Source: Nocardia brasiliensis (GTDB taxonomy: Bacteria; Actinomycetota; Actinomycetes; Mycobacteriales; Mycobacteriaceae). From it: 64,000 nucleotides of DNA. The notes beneath the pieces are model-generated. The model saw only the letters and a program-made list of their open reading frames with translations. It did not search any database and was not told where the DNA came from. The translations under genes were made by a program, and so were the position numbers. The stretch lies in the NCBI RefSeq assembly GCF_011801125.1, contig NZ_CP046171.1, positions 2,728,001 to 2,792,000 on the forward strand. The letters run 5' to 3'. Below are positions 37,401 to 43,644 of the stretch, piece after piece (position 1 is the first letter of the stretch; every line of letters starts with the position of its first letter).

Positions 37401-37625
37401 GCTGGTGCGACCAAGGCGGCAGGCGCGGCGAAGAAGACGGCCGCGGCGAAGAAGGCTCCCGCGGCCAAGAAGGCGGCGCCGGCGGCGAAGAAGGCCGCAC
37501 CCGCCGCGAAGAAGGCCGCCTCGGCGGCGAAGAAGGCCGCGTCGAGCGCGTCCCAGAAGCCGGCTTCCGCCGGCGACCCCAAGGAGGCTGCCTCCGCCGG
37601 CAGCGGGTCGCCCACGGAAGCCTGA
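34497..37625 (+). CDS. Fused DppD-DppF-type ABC ATPase with a 480-residue acidic/histone-H1-like tail
   Basis: A 1042-residue protein. Residues 1-265 form a first ATPase domain (Walker A GASGSGKST with K44, signature FSGGMRQR, LLIADEPTSALD). About 300-545 form a second (Walker A GESGSGKTT with K352, signature LSGGQRQR, LVVCDEAVSALD). Together they power the upstream permeases. From about 565 to 860 the chain is acidic and Ala/Glu/Asp-rich without domains; from about 865 to 1042 it is Lys/Ala-rich with repeated AAKK and KKTAAKK units like bacterial HupB or histone H1 tails. Single-chain double ATPases of this family normally stop near 550 residues. GAGGAAG precedes ATG 34497. Confidence 0.9.
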   Translation: MTQPLLEVSELRVAFGDTTAVHGADLVIQPGERVAVVGASGSGKSTLAHAIMGLLPGSGHVTGGTLRWRGEDITHADEKRLRKLRGREIGLVPQDPMSNLNPVARVGRQVSETLLAHRLCSRREARGRAIELLGQAGLPEPARRARQYPHEFSGGMRQRALIAIGLACRPDLLIADEPTSALDVTVQRQILDHLEKLTQELGTALLLVTHDLGLAAERADRVIVMSDGRIVETGPARQVLTDPQEQYTQRLVAAAPALIGPRRDEGVTVDSAAADKVATNGAAAAVSAEKSGADSAAKADYAKSSPILEVSHISKEYRIRGRGGVLKAVDDVSFTIERGRTTAIVGESGSGKTTTARMVLGLVPVSSGTVRLDGAELGGLRGARLRAARRAMQPVFQDPYASLDPMWTVEKLIGEPLRAFGVGDRTARRARVAELLEQVALPAAVAHRYPNELSGGQRQRVAIARALAVGSPLVVCDEAVSALDVLVQDQILTLLSSLQQQLGVSYLFISHDLAVVRAIAHDVLVMRDGKVVEQGPAEKVFATPSDLYTRQLLDAIPGVSLVEDVDLDAVTTLPDADSVEAAATAEADSVTSAEPEAAVVEADPATSVESEAAVAGEPAVAAEPAAELEPTGASSAITEKVLPETDSAKAAALAKLEEAFAEDITTDAAKPEEAAAEPLSPETSAVIPALADTAADDPARATEGAADGGLATAADEQDAASDGDIASAEAKSDTAVADPDSAESEADAVAKAEQAADVAVAESGSSKVEPGAAETGAASSADGVASGVGGTAVAEPETVATESVSVESAGDADIRAAVKDVAASGETADAVAAAGVAVQAAAPAEVESGTGVDGSAAAEVAAVAAGRAAAKKTTGGRAPRKTAAKKTAAGTARKAAPAKKTAATKKAVAKKAAAEQAAESTTATEPAAKSTAGRSTGAAKKTAAKKAPAKRTAAKKTAAAEADGATEGAGATKAAGAAKKTAAAKKAPAAKKAAPAAKKAAPAAKKAASAAKKAASSASQKPASAGDPKEAASAGSGSPTEA

Positions 37626-37631
37626 GGGCCG

Positions 37632-37670
37632 GACCGGCCCGACCTGCCGCACGAGCGGGTCGGGCCGGTC
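37632..37670. terminator. Terminator between the ABC ATPase and the Rid gene
   Basis: GACCGGCCCGACC (37632-37644) and its exact complement (37658-37670) form a 13-bp stem with a 13-base loop between two convergent genes, seven bases after the ATPase stop. Confidence 0.78.
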
Positions 37671-37678
37671 GGGTCGGC

Positions 37679-38086
37679 CTATTCGGTGACGATCGCGATG
37701 GCGTCGATCTCGACCAGCATTTCCGCGCGGGGGAGACCGGTGAATACGGTGGTGCGGCTGGGCAATACGTCGCCGGTGGTATTGGCGGTGACGAACTCGC
37801 CGTACGCCTCGTTCATCGCGGCGAAGTCGTCGCGGGTGGTCAGGTAGACGCGCAGCATCACCACGTCATCGAACGTCGCACCGCTCGCGTCGATGATCGC
37901 CTTCACGTTCTGCAGGGTCCGGATCGTCTGTGCCGCAACGTCGCCGGGGAACAGGTACTCGTTGGTGACGGGGTCCACCGGACCCTGCCCAGAGACCTGC
38001 ACGAACGGCCCCTTGCGCACGCCCTGGGAGAAGGTGTGCGCGGGCGCGGGCGCGTCGGTGGTGCGGACGGCGATCTTTTCACTCAT
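37679..38086 (-). CDS. Rid-family (YjgF/YER057c) protein lacking the deaminase arginine
   Basis: A 135-residue trimer-forming Rid protein. RidA proper hydrolyses reactive enamines and imines released by PLP dehydratases. The fold is clear (SQGVRKGPFVQVSGQGPVDP, NVKAIIDASGATFDDVVMLR). At the position of E. coli RidA Arg105 (VARLPKD) this protein reads FTGLPRAEM, so the key arginine seems absent and it may not be a classical 2-aminoacrylate deaminase. It is the last gene of the kinase-IclR-Rid unit, beside a PLP enzyme that would generate such intermediates. Confidence 0.85.
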   Translation of the reverse strand: MSEKIAVRTTDAPAPAHTFSQGVRKGPFVQVSGQGPVDPVTNEYLFPGDVAAQTIRTLQNVKAIIDASGATFDDVVMLRVYLTTRDDFAAMNEAYGEFVTANTTGDVLPSRTTVFTGLPRAEMLVEIDAIAIVTE

Positions 38087-38093
38087 GGAACAG

Positions 38094-38864
38094 CTAGCCT
38101 TTCGTTGCGGTGGGGGTGCGGCTGGGTGCCCAGCCGAGTTCGGCGGAGATGGCGTCGGCCGCCGCGCGCACGCGCGGCAGCTCGGCCAGTACCTGGTCGT
38201 GGTCGAGCAGCATGTCCGGCACCGACATCGAGACCGCGGCGACGACCGCGCCGGTGCCGTTGCGCACGGGGACGCCGATGCAGTTGACGAAGCTCTCGTG
38301 TTCTTCGTGGTCTTCCGCATAGCCCAGTGCGGCAACCTTTTCCAGCTCCATCAGGTAGCGCTCCGGGGTGCGGATGGTGCGTTCGGTGAACGGGTGGTAG
38401 TCGAGTTTCTCCGCGATCGCCCGCCATTCGGCGCGGGGCAGCGCGGAGATGAGCACCTTGCCGACGGCGGTGCAGTGCAGCGGCGCGGGTCTGCCGACCC
38501 TGGAGTACATCCGCACGCTCTGGGTGGCGTCGAGCTTGTCGATGTAGACGACCTCACCGGATTCGTAGGTGGCGAGGTGAATGGTCTGTTTGGTGTCGGC
38601 GTTCAACGCGCTCAGGTGTGGGCGCGCCAGGGTACGCACGTCGCGCTGTTCCAAAGTGCGGTTGGCGAGTTCGAACAGCCGCGACCCCAGCATGTAGCGG
38701 TGCTGGCTGTCGTGGGTGACGAAGCGCTGCGCCTCCATCGTCTGGAGCAGCCGCAGTACGGTCGACTTGTGCACGCCGAGCTGGGTGGCCAGTTGGTCCA
38801 GCGACCGCGAATCCTCGCCGAGCGCAACCAGAATGGTCAAGGCACGCGACAAACTCTGACTCAT
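38094..38864 (-). CDS. IclR-family transcriptional regulator
   Basis: A 256-residue IclR protein with an N-terminal winged HTH (LSRALTILVALGEDSRSLDQ, GVHKSTVLRLLQTMEAQRFV) and the C-terminal GAF-like ligand domain (LHCTAVGKVLISALP, YAEDHEEHESFVNCIGVPV). Members typically sense catabolic acids or sugars and control adjacent pathways. It lies between the kinase (28-base gap) and the Rid gene (7-base gap), and an IclR-like palindrome is present in the divergent promoter region, so it probably controls both arms of the locus. Confidence 0.93.
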   Translation of the reverse strand: MSQSLSRALTILVALGEDSRSLDQLATQLGVHKSTVLRLLQTMEAQRFVTHDSQHRYMLGSRLFELANRTLEQRDVRTLARPHLSALNADTKQTIHLATYESGEVVYIDKLDATQSVRMYSRVGRPAPLHCTAVGKVLISALPRAEWRAIAEKLDYHPFTERTIRTPERYLMELEKVAALGYAEDHEEHESFVNCIGVPVRNGTGAVVAAVSMSVPDMLLDHDQVLAELPRVRAAADAISAELGWAPSRTPTATKG

Positions 38865-38892
38865 GACGACGTCTCACTGACTGTTGGGTGGT

Positions 38893-39936
38893 TCATGAGG
38901 CCACATTCTCGATGACGGTGTCGTTGTAATGCAGTTCGGCCCAAGCTTTTTCGTCCAGGTCGGCGAGCCGCTCCAGAACCGAGGGATGGGGCAGTTCGGC
39001 GCCGTCGCCGGTGCCGGTGAGCGCGGCGGCGGCGCACAGGTGCCCGAAGCGCAGCCGCTGCCGCAGCGGCCTGCCGTGCAGCAGTGCGGCGAGGTAGCCG
39101 CCCGCGAACGCGTCGCCCGCGCCGATCCGCTCGGTGACCTCCAGACCGAGCGCGGGTACCTCCACCCGTTCGGCGCCGGCGAAACCGGTGACGGTGTGCT
39201 CGTCGTTCTTGACGATGAGCTGCGCGGGTTCCGGGAACAGGGCGCGCAGCGCGTCGGGATCTCCGGTGCCGAACACCGCGGCGGCCTCGTCGGCGCCGAG
39301 GAACACCACGTCGCTACCGCGCACGTGCCGCGCGAGCACCTGTGCGGACACGTCGAGTCGCTGCGCCCACAGCGCGGGCCGGAAATTCAGATCGAAGCTC
39401 ACCAGCCGGTCGTCGCGGGGGAGGGCGAGCAGCGCCTCGGTGAGCGCGGTCGTCGAATCGGACAGCGCCGTGGTGATCCCGGTGAAGTGCACGAGATCGC
39501 AGTGGGCGAGCAGGCCCGCCGCCGCGGTCGCGTCGAGGTCGGCGGGCGACATCGCGCTGGCCGCCGAGCCGGTGCGGTAGTACAGCATGCGGCTGGCGCG
39601 TTCGGCGAGGTCGGTGGCTTTGCCCGAACCGCTGCCGCGTTCCTTCACGTATACCGCGGTCGGCCGGGTCGGATCGGTGACGACCGCCGAGGTGTCGACG
39701 CCCCGGGCCGCGAGATGGGTGATGAGGTATCGGCCGAAGCCGTCGCTGCCGATCCGCGACAGCCAGGCGGTGTCCACTCCGAGCTGCGGCAGCACGGTAG
39801 CCACGTTCGCTTCGGCACCGCCCGCGGTCCGCTCGAAGGTGTCCGACTCTTCCAGCGGACCCGGCTGTGCCACCAGCACAGCGAGTCCCTCGCCGACGGT
39901 CACCGCTCGTGGGCGGGTCGACGTAGGCCACGTCAC
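38893..39936 (-). CDS. PfkB-family sugar kinase, probably 2-keto-3-deoxygluconate kinase
   Basis: A 347-residue ribokinase-family enzyme. The N-terminus has VGEGLAVLVAQPGPLEE and the substrate-binding AGGAEANVA; the C-terminal signature is ERIGAGDAFAGGYLA with catalytic D275. FDLNFRPALW is typical of KdgK-like kinases. With a KDPG-type aldolase across the promoter it most likely phosphorylates 2-keto-3-deoxygluconate. I chose GTG 39936 because AAGGAG lies 6 bases upstream in the reading direction; an earlier in-frame ATG adds 25 unlikely residues. It is the first gene of the leftward unit. Confidence 0.88.
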   Translation of the reverse strand: MTWPTSTRPRAVTVGEGLAVLVAQPGPLEESDTFERTAGGAEANVATVLPQLGVDTAWLSRIGSDGFGRYLITHLAARGVDTSAVVTDPTRPTAVYVKERGSGSGKATDLAERASRMLYYRTGSAASAMSPADLDATAAAGLLAHCDLVHFTGITTALSDSTTALTEALLALPRDDRLVSFDLNFRPALWAQRLDVSAQVLARHVRGSDVVFLGADEAAAVFGTGDPDALRALFPEPAQLIVKNDEHTVTGFAGAERVEVPALGLEVTERIGAGDAFAGGYLAALLHGRPLRQRLRFGHLCAAAALTGTGDGAELPHPSVLERLADLDEKAWAELHYNDTVIENVAS

Positions 39937-40013
39937 ACCGATCTCCTTCCTGTGCTTGCGGCCAGAGGCCATCCCGTGCAGAATAACCACACGAAACACG
40001 ATGCGCAACAATC

Positions 40014-40030
40014 ATTGCAAAATATGCAAT
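40014..40030. promoter_or_regulatory. Probable IclR operator in the divergent control region
   Basis: ATTGCA-aaata-TGCAAT is a perfect 6-5-6 palindrome in an AT-rich island between the kinase and the PLP-enzyme gene. Rightward, TTGCAA and TATGTA (40041-40046) could be the -35 and -10, so the palindrome would cover the -35. It is the natural candidate for the site of the local IclR protein. Confidence 0.65.
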
Positions 40031-40078
40031 AGCAATAAGCTATGTAGATGGACGCGGGAATGCGCGGGAAGGAATGCC

Positions 40079-41377
40079 GTGGTGATCGACGACGACGTCG
40101 TAGCAGCACTCGGAGACCGGAGGCTCGGTCCCGAGCACAAAGGGCTGCCGCCCGCCGCCTGGGGGCGCACCGCGCGCGAATTCCTCGCCACCGCACCGAC
40201 ACTCGCGCAGTTCGAGACGCCGGTGCTGACCATCGATCGGTCGGCGGTCGAGGCGAACGTCGCCCTGATGGCCGATTGGGCCGGTGCCGCCGGTGTGCGA
40301 CTGGCGCCGCACGGTAAGACGACGATGGCGCCGCAGCTGTGGGCGCAGCAGCTGGCCGCGGGCTGCTGGGGCATCACCCTGGCCACCGTCTGGCAGGTGC
40401 AGCTCGCCCGCTCCTTCAAGGTGCGCCGGATCCTGCTGGCCAACACCCTGGTCGATCCGGTCGGATTGCACTGGGTGGCCGAGGAATTGGCGAACGACCC
40501 GGAATTCGAGTTCGTCTGTTGGGCCGACAGCGTCGAGACGGTCGAGCTGATGGACCGGCAGCTGAGCACCGCGCCCGGTACGGCGCGGGTGCGGGTGCTG
40601 GTGGAACTCGGTGGGCCGCATGGCCGTACCGGTGCGCGCACGGTCGAGCAGGCGCACGCGATCGCGGCGGCCATCTCCGGCGCGCGGCGGCTGACGCTGG
40701 GCGGCGTCGGTGGCTACGAGGGCGCGCTAGCGCACGATCGCACCCCCGAGGCGGTGGACACGGTGCGGCACTATCTGGACGAGCTCGCCCGCCTGCACCG
40801 CGAAATCGCGGCAGCGGGCGGCTATCCGGGTGCGGCCATCATCACCGCGGGTGGCAGTGCCTATCCCGATCTGGTGGTGCAGCAGCTGGCCGAAGTGGCC
40901 GACGAGCAAGGCACGCAAGGCGTTCCGACCACCATCGTGCTGCGTTCGGGCGCGTACATCATCCACGACGACGGCTTCTACGCCGGTATCTCTCCGCTGG
41001 CCGCGGCGCGCACCGACAAGCCGCTGCGCTCGGCCATGCACGGCTGGGCGCGCACCATCTCACGGCCGGAGCCGGGCCTGGCGCTGCTGGACGCGGGCAA
41101 GCGCGATCTGCCCTTCGATGAGGGTCTTCCGGTCCCGCAACGGGTTGCGGGACCGGAAGATACGCCGGTCGATCCGGCGGCACGGACCTCGGCGCTCAAC
41201 GACCAGCACCTGTTCCTGCGCCTGCCCGAGGGCGCCGACCTGCCGATCGGCGCGGTCGTGCGGTTCGGTCTCTCGCACCCGTGCACCGCGTTCGACAAGT
41301 GGCGCCTCATCCCGGTGATCGATGACGCCGACGCCGGGGCGCCGCGCGTGGTCGATCTCCTGCACACCTTCTTCTGA
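40079..41377 (+). CDS. PLP-dependent DSD1/D-threonine-aldolase-fold deaminase or dehydratase
   Basis: A 432-residue fold-type III PLP enzyme (alanine-racemase-like barrel plus D-serine dehydratase-like C-domain). The PLP lysine is K80 in APHGKTTMAP; the metal site near the end is H400 and C402 in SHPCTAFDKW, as in eukaryotic D-serine dehydratase and D-threonine aldolase. It should act on a D-configured beta-hydroxy amino acid. With a KDG-type kinase and aldolase nearby, D-glucosaminate dehydration to 2-keto-3-deoxygluconate is a reasonable inference; D-serine or D-threonine are alternatives. The start is GTG 40079 (or 40082), following GGGAAGGAA. Confidence 0.87.
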   Translation: MVIDDDVVAALGDRRLGPEHKGLPPAAWGRTAREFLATAPTLAQFETPVLTIDRSAVEANVALMADWAGAAGVRLAPHGKTTMAPQLWAQQLAAGCWGITLATVWQVQLARSFKVRRILLANTLVDPVGLHWVAEELANDPEFEFVCWADSVETVELMDRQLSTAPGTARVRVLVELGGPHGRTGARTVEQAHAIAAAISGARRLTLGGVGGYEGALAHDRTPEAVDTVRHYLDELARLHREIAAAGGYPGAAIITAGGSAYPDLVVQQLAEVADEQGTQGVPTTIVLRSGAYIIHDDGFYAGISPLAAARTDKPLRSAMHGWARTISRPEPGLALLDAGKRDLPFDEGLPVPQRVAGPEDTPVDPAARTSALNDQHLFLRLPEGADLPIGAVVRFGLSHPCTAFDKWRLIPVIDDADAGAPRVVDLLHTFF

Positions 41378-41390
41378 CGAGCCGGACACC

Positions 41391-43004
41391 ATGACGGACA
41401 TAGTTTTTCGCGAGATCGACATCATCGACGGCACCGGCGGGCCGCGCTTCCGTGGCGACGTGCGCGTCGCGAACGGTCGCATCGCTCAGATCACCGCGCC
41501 CGGCGCGTTCGCCGCGGCCGACCGGGTCGTCGAGACCGGGCCGGGGGCGGTGCTGTGCCCCGGATTCATCGATATGCACGCGCACTCGGATCTGCATCTG
41601 CTCACCGAGCCGGCGCATTTCCCGAAGATCAGCCAGGGCGTGACCACCGAGGTGATCGGCCAGGACGGGCTATCCTACGCCCCGATCGACGACGCCACCC
41701 TCGATGCGGTGCGCCGTCAGATCGCCGGGTGGAACGGCAATCCCGCGGACTTCGACTTCTCCTGGCGCAGCGTGGCCGAGTATCTGGACCGGCTCGACCG
41801 CGGCATCACGCCCAACGCCGCCTACCTCGTGCCGCAGGGCACGCTGCGCCTGCTGGTGGTCGGCGCGGAGCAACGCGCCGCGACCGAGGACGAGATCCGG
41901 CGCATGCGCGAACTGCTCGCCCAGGGCCTCGCCGAGGGCGCGGTCGGCATGTCGAGCGGGCTCACCTACACGCCCGGAATGTATGCCGACACCGGCGAAT
42001 TGGCCGCGCTGTGCGAGGTGGTCGCGGAGTTCGGCGGTTTCTACGCCCCGCACACCCGCTCCTACGGCGCGGGCGCGCTCGAGGCGTACGCGGAGATGAT
42101 CGAGCTCGCCCGACGCACCGGCTGCGCGCTGCACCTCACCCATGCCACGATGAATTTCCACGTGAACCGGGGCCGCGCACCGGAGTTCCTGGCGCTGATC
42201 GATGCGGCAAGGGCCGACGGCTGCGATATCACCTTGGACACCTATCCCTACTTGCCCGGCGCCACCACGCTTTCCGCGCTGCTGCCGAGCTGGGCGATGT
42301 CGGGCGGTCCGGACGCGGCGCTGGCCCGGCTCGCGGACCCCGCGACCCGGGCGCGCATCGCCCTCGACGTCGACGTGCACGGGTCCGACGGCTGTCACGG
42401 CGTGACCGTGGAATGGGACACCATCCAGATCAGCGGTGTCGGCAATGCGGAGCTCGACGAGTACGTCGGCAAGCGAATCGACGAGATCGCCGCCGAGCGC
42501 GCGATGGCGCCGGTCGAGGTGTTCTTCGAACTGCTGCAACGTGATCAACTCGCGACCGGCATTCTGCAGCACGTCGGGCACGAGGAGAACGTGCGCGCGA
42601 TCATGGTGCATCCCGGGCACATGGGCGGCAGCGACGCACTGCTCGCGCCGGCTCGGCCGCACCCGAGGGCCTGGGGTACCTTCCCGCGCTATCTCGGGCG
42701 GTATGTGCGCGAACTCGGGGTGCTCGGGTTGGAGGACTGCGTGCACCACCTGACCGGCCGTCCCGCGCAACGGCTCCGGCTGCGCGACCGCGGCCTCGTG
42801 GCCACCGGGTACGCCGCCGATCTCGTCGTGTTCGATCCGGCCGCGGTGATCGACACCGCGACCTTCGACGATCCCAAACAACAGGCGCGCGGCATCACGC
42901 ACGTCCTCGTCAACGGGCGCTTCGCCATCGACGACGGCGCGCCGACCGGCACGCTCGCCGGGCGGGCGCTGCGCATGGACGCCGCGCGAAAGGAGACAGT
43001 GTGA
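41391..43004 (+). CDS. D-aminoacylase-like amidohydrolase (N-acyl-D-amino-acid deacylase family)
   Basis: A 537-residue zinc amidohydrolase with H63-A-H65 in GFIDMHAHSD, the family segment GMSSGLTYTPGMYADTGE, the downstream metal histidine in LHLTHATMNF, and the C-terminal HHLTGRPAQRLRLRDRGLVA. The family removes the acyl group from N-acyl-D-amino acids. Where classical D-aminoacylases have the metal cysteine (GNCGIS-like), this one reads IGQDGLSYAP, so metal binding and perhaps substrate differ. Its place between a D-amino-acid PLP enzyme and an aldolase suggests it makes the free amino acid from an N-acyl precursor. ATG 41391 lies 13 bases after the previous stop. Confidence 0.88.
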   Translation: MTDIVFREIDIIDGTGGPRFRGDVRVANGRIAQITAPGAFAAADRVVETGPGAVLCPGFIDMHAHSDLHLLTEPAHFPKISQGVTTEVIGQDGLSYAPIDDATLDAVRRQIAGWNGNPADFDFSWRSVAEYLDRLDRGITPNAAYLVPQGTLRLLVVGAEQRAATEDEIRRMRELLAQGLAEGAVGMSSGLTYTPGMYADTGELAALCEVVAEFGGFYAPHTRSYGAGALEAYAEMIELARRTGCALHLTHATMNFHVNRGRAPEFLALIDAARADGCDITLDTYPYLPGATTLSALLPSWAMSGGPDAALARLADPATRARIALDVDVHGSDGCHGVTVEWDTIQISGVGNAELDEYVGKRIDEIAAERAMAPVEVFFELLQRDQLATGILQHVGHEENVRAIMVHPGHMGGSDALLAPARPHPRAWGTFPRYLGRYVRELGVLGLEDCVHHLTGRPAQRLRLRDRGLVATGYAADLVVFDPAAVIDTATFDDPKQQARGITHVLVNGRFAIDDGAPTGTLAGRALRMDAARKETV

Positions 43005-43633
43005 TGAGCCCGAGCAGTACCGCCATGGCGGCCATTCGCGCCGATCGGGTGCTGAGTGTGGTTCGCGCGCCGGAGATTCCCGATCCGGTGGCGCTGGCCG
43101 AGGCGCTGGCCTCCTCCGGGATCCGGGCCCTGGAGCTCACCTTCACCACGCCGGGCGTGCTCGGCTACCTCTCGACCGCCAGGGCCGCCGCGGCCGCGGT
43201 GCTGGGTGTCGGCACGGTGCTCACCGGCGAACAGGCCAAGGCCGCGATCGACAGCGGCGCACAGTTCTTGGTCACGCCCGGTCTGCGCACGGAGGTCGCC
43301 GAGGTGGCCGCCCAGCACGACATCCCGGTGGTGATGGGCGCTTTCACGCCGAGCGAGGTGCTCACCGCGCTCGATCTCGGCGCGGCCGCGGTGAAGATCT
43401 TCCCGGCACGGGCCCTCGGGCCCGGCTACCTGAAGGACCTGCGTGGTCCGTTTCCAGATGTTGCGCTCATCCCGTCGGGTGGCGTCAACGCGGGCAACGC
43501 CGCTGAATTCCTGGCCGCGGGCGCACTAGCCGTCACGGCAGGTACCGACGTCGTTGCCCCCTCCGATGTCGCGGCGGGACGGTGGACCGAAATCGCCGAC
43601 CGCGCGGCCTCGTTCGTTCGATCCATGAATTGA
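43004..43633 (+). CDS. KDPG/KHG-type aldolase
   Basis: A 209-residue class I aldolase that cleaves 2-keto-3-deoxy-6-phosphogluconate to pyruvate and glyceraldehyde 3-phosphate (or 4-hydroxy-2-oxoglutarate). The Schiff-base lysine is K131 in AAAVKIFPA, the general base E44 is in ALELTFTT, and the loop VLGVGTVLTGEQ is conserved. ATG 43004 overlaps the preceding stop (TGATG), and AAGGAG lies 8 bases upstream; GTG 43001 is possible. Together with the kinase it completes an Entner-Doudoroff-like lower branch. Confidence 0.93.
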   Translation: MSPSSTAMAAIRADRVLSVVRAPEIPDPVALAEALASSGIRALELTFTTPGVLGYLSTARAAAAAVLGVGTVLTGEQAKAAIDSGAQFLVTPGLRTEVAEVAAQHDIPVVMGAFTPSEVLTALDLGAAAVKIFPARALGPGYLKDLRGPFPDVALIPSGGVNAGNAAEFLAAGALAVTAGTDVVAPSDVAAGRWTEIADRAASFVRSMN

Positions 43634-43644
43634 GAGGTCTACCC

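Noticed and set aside
36137..37615. A 492-codon minus-strand frame rich in Ala/Ser/Phe opposite the ATPase tail
   Set aside because: It is the complement of the repetitive Ala/Glu and Lys/Ala codons; repeated phenylalanine arises from antisense AAG codons. The plus frame is continuous with clear ATPase domains.
37090..37625. The Lys/Ala-rich tail as a separate nucleoid-protein gene
   Set aside because: There is no start codon with a ribosome-binding sequence at the boundary and the frame is continuous with the ATPase.
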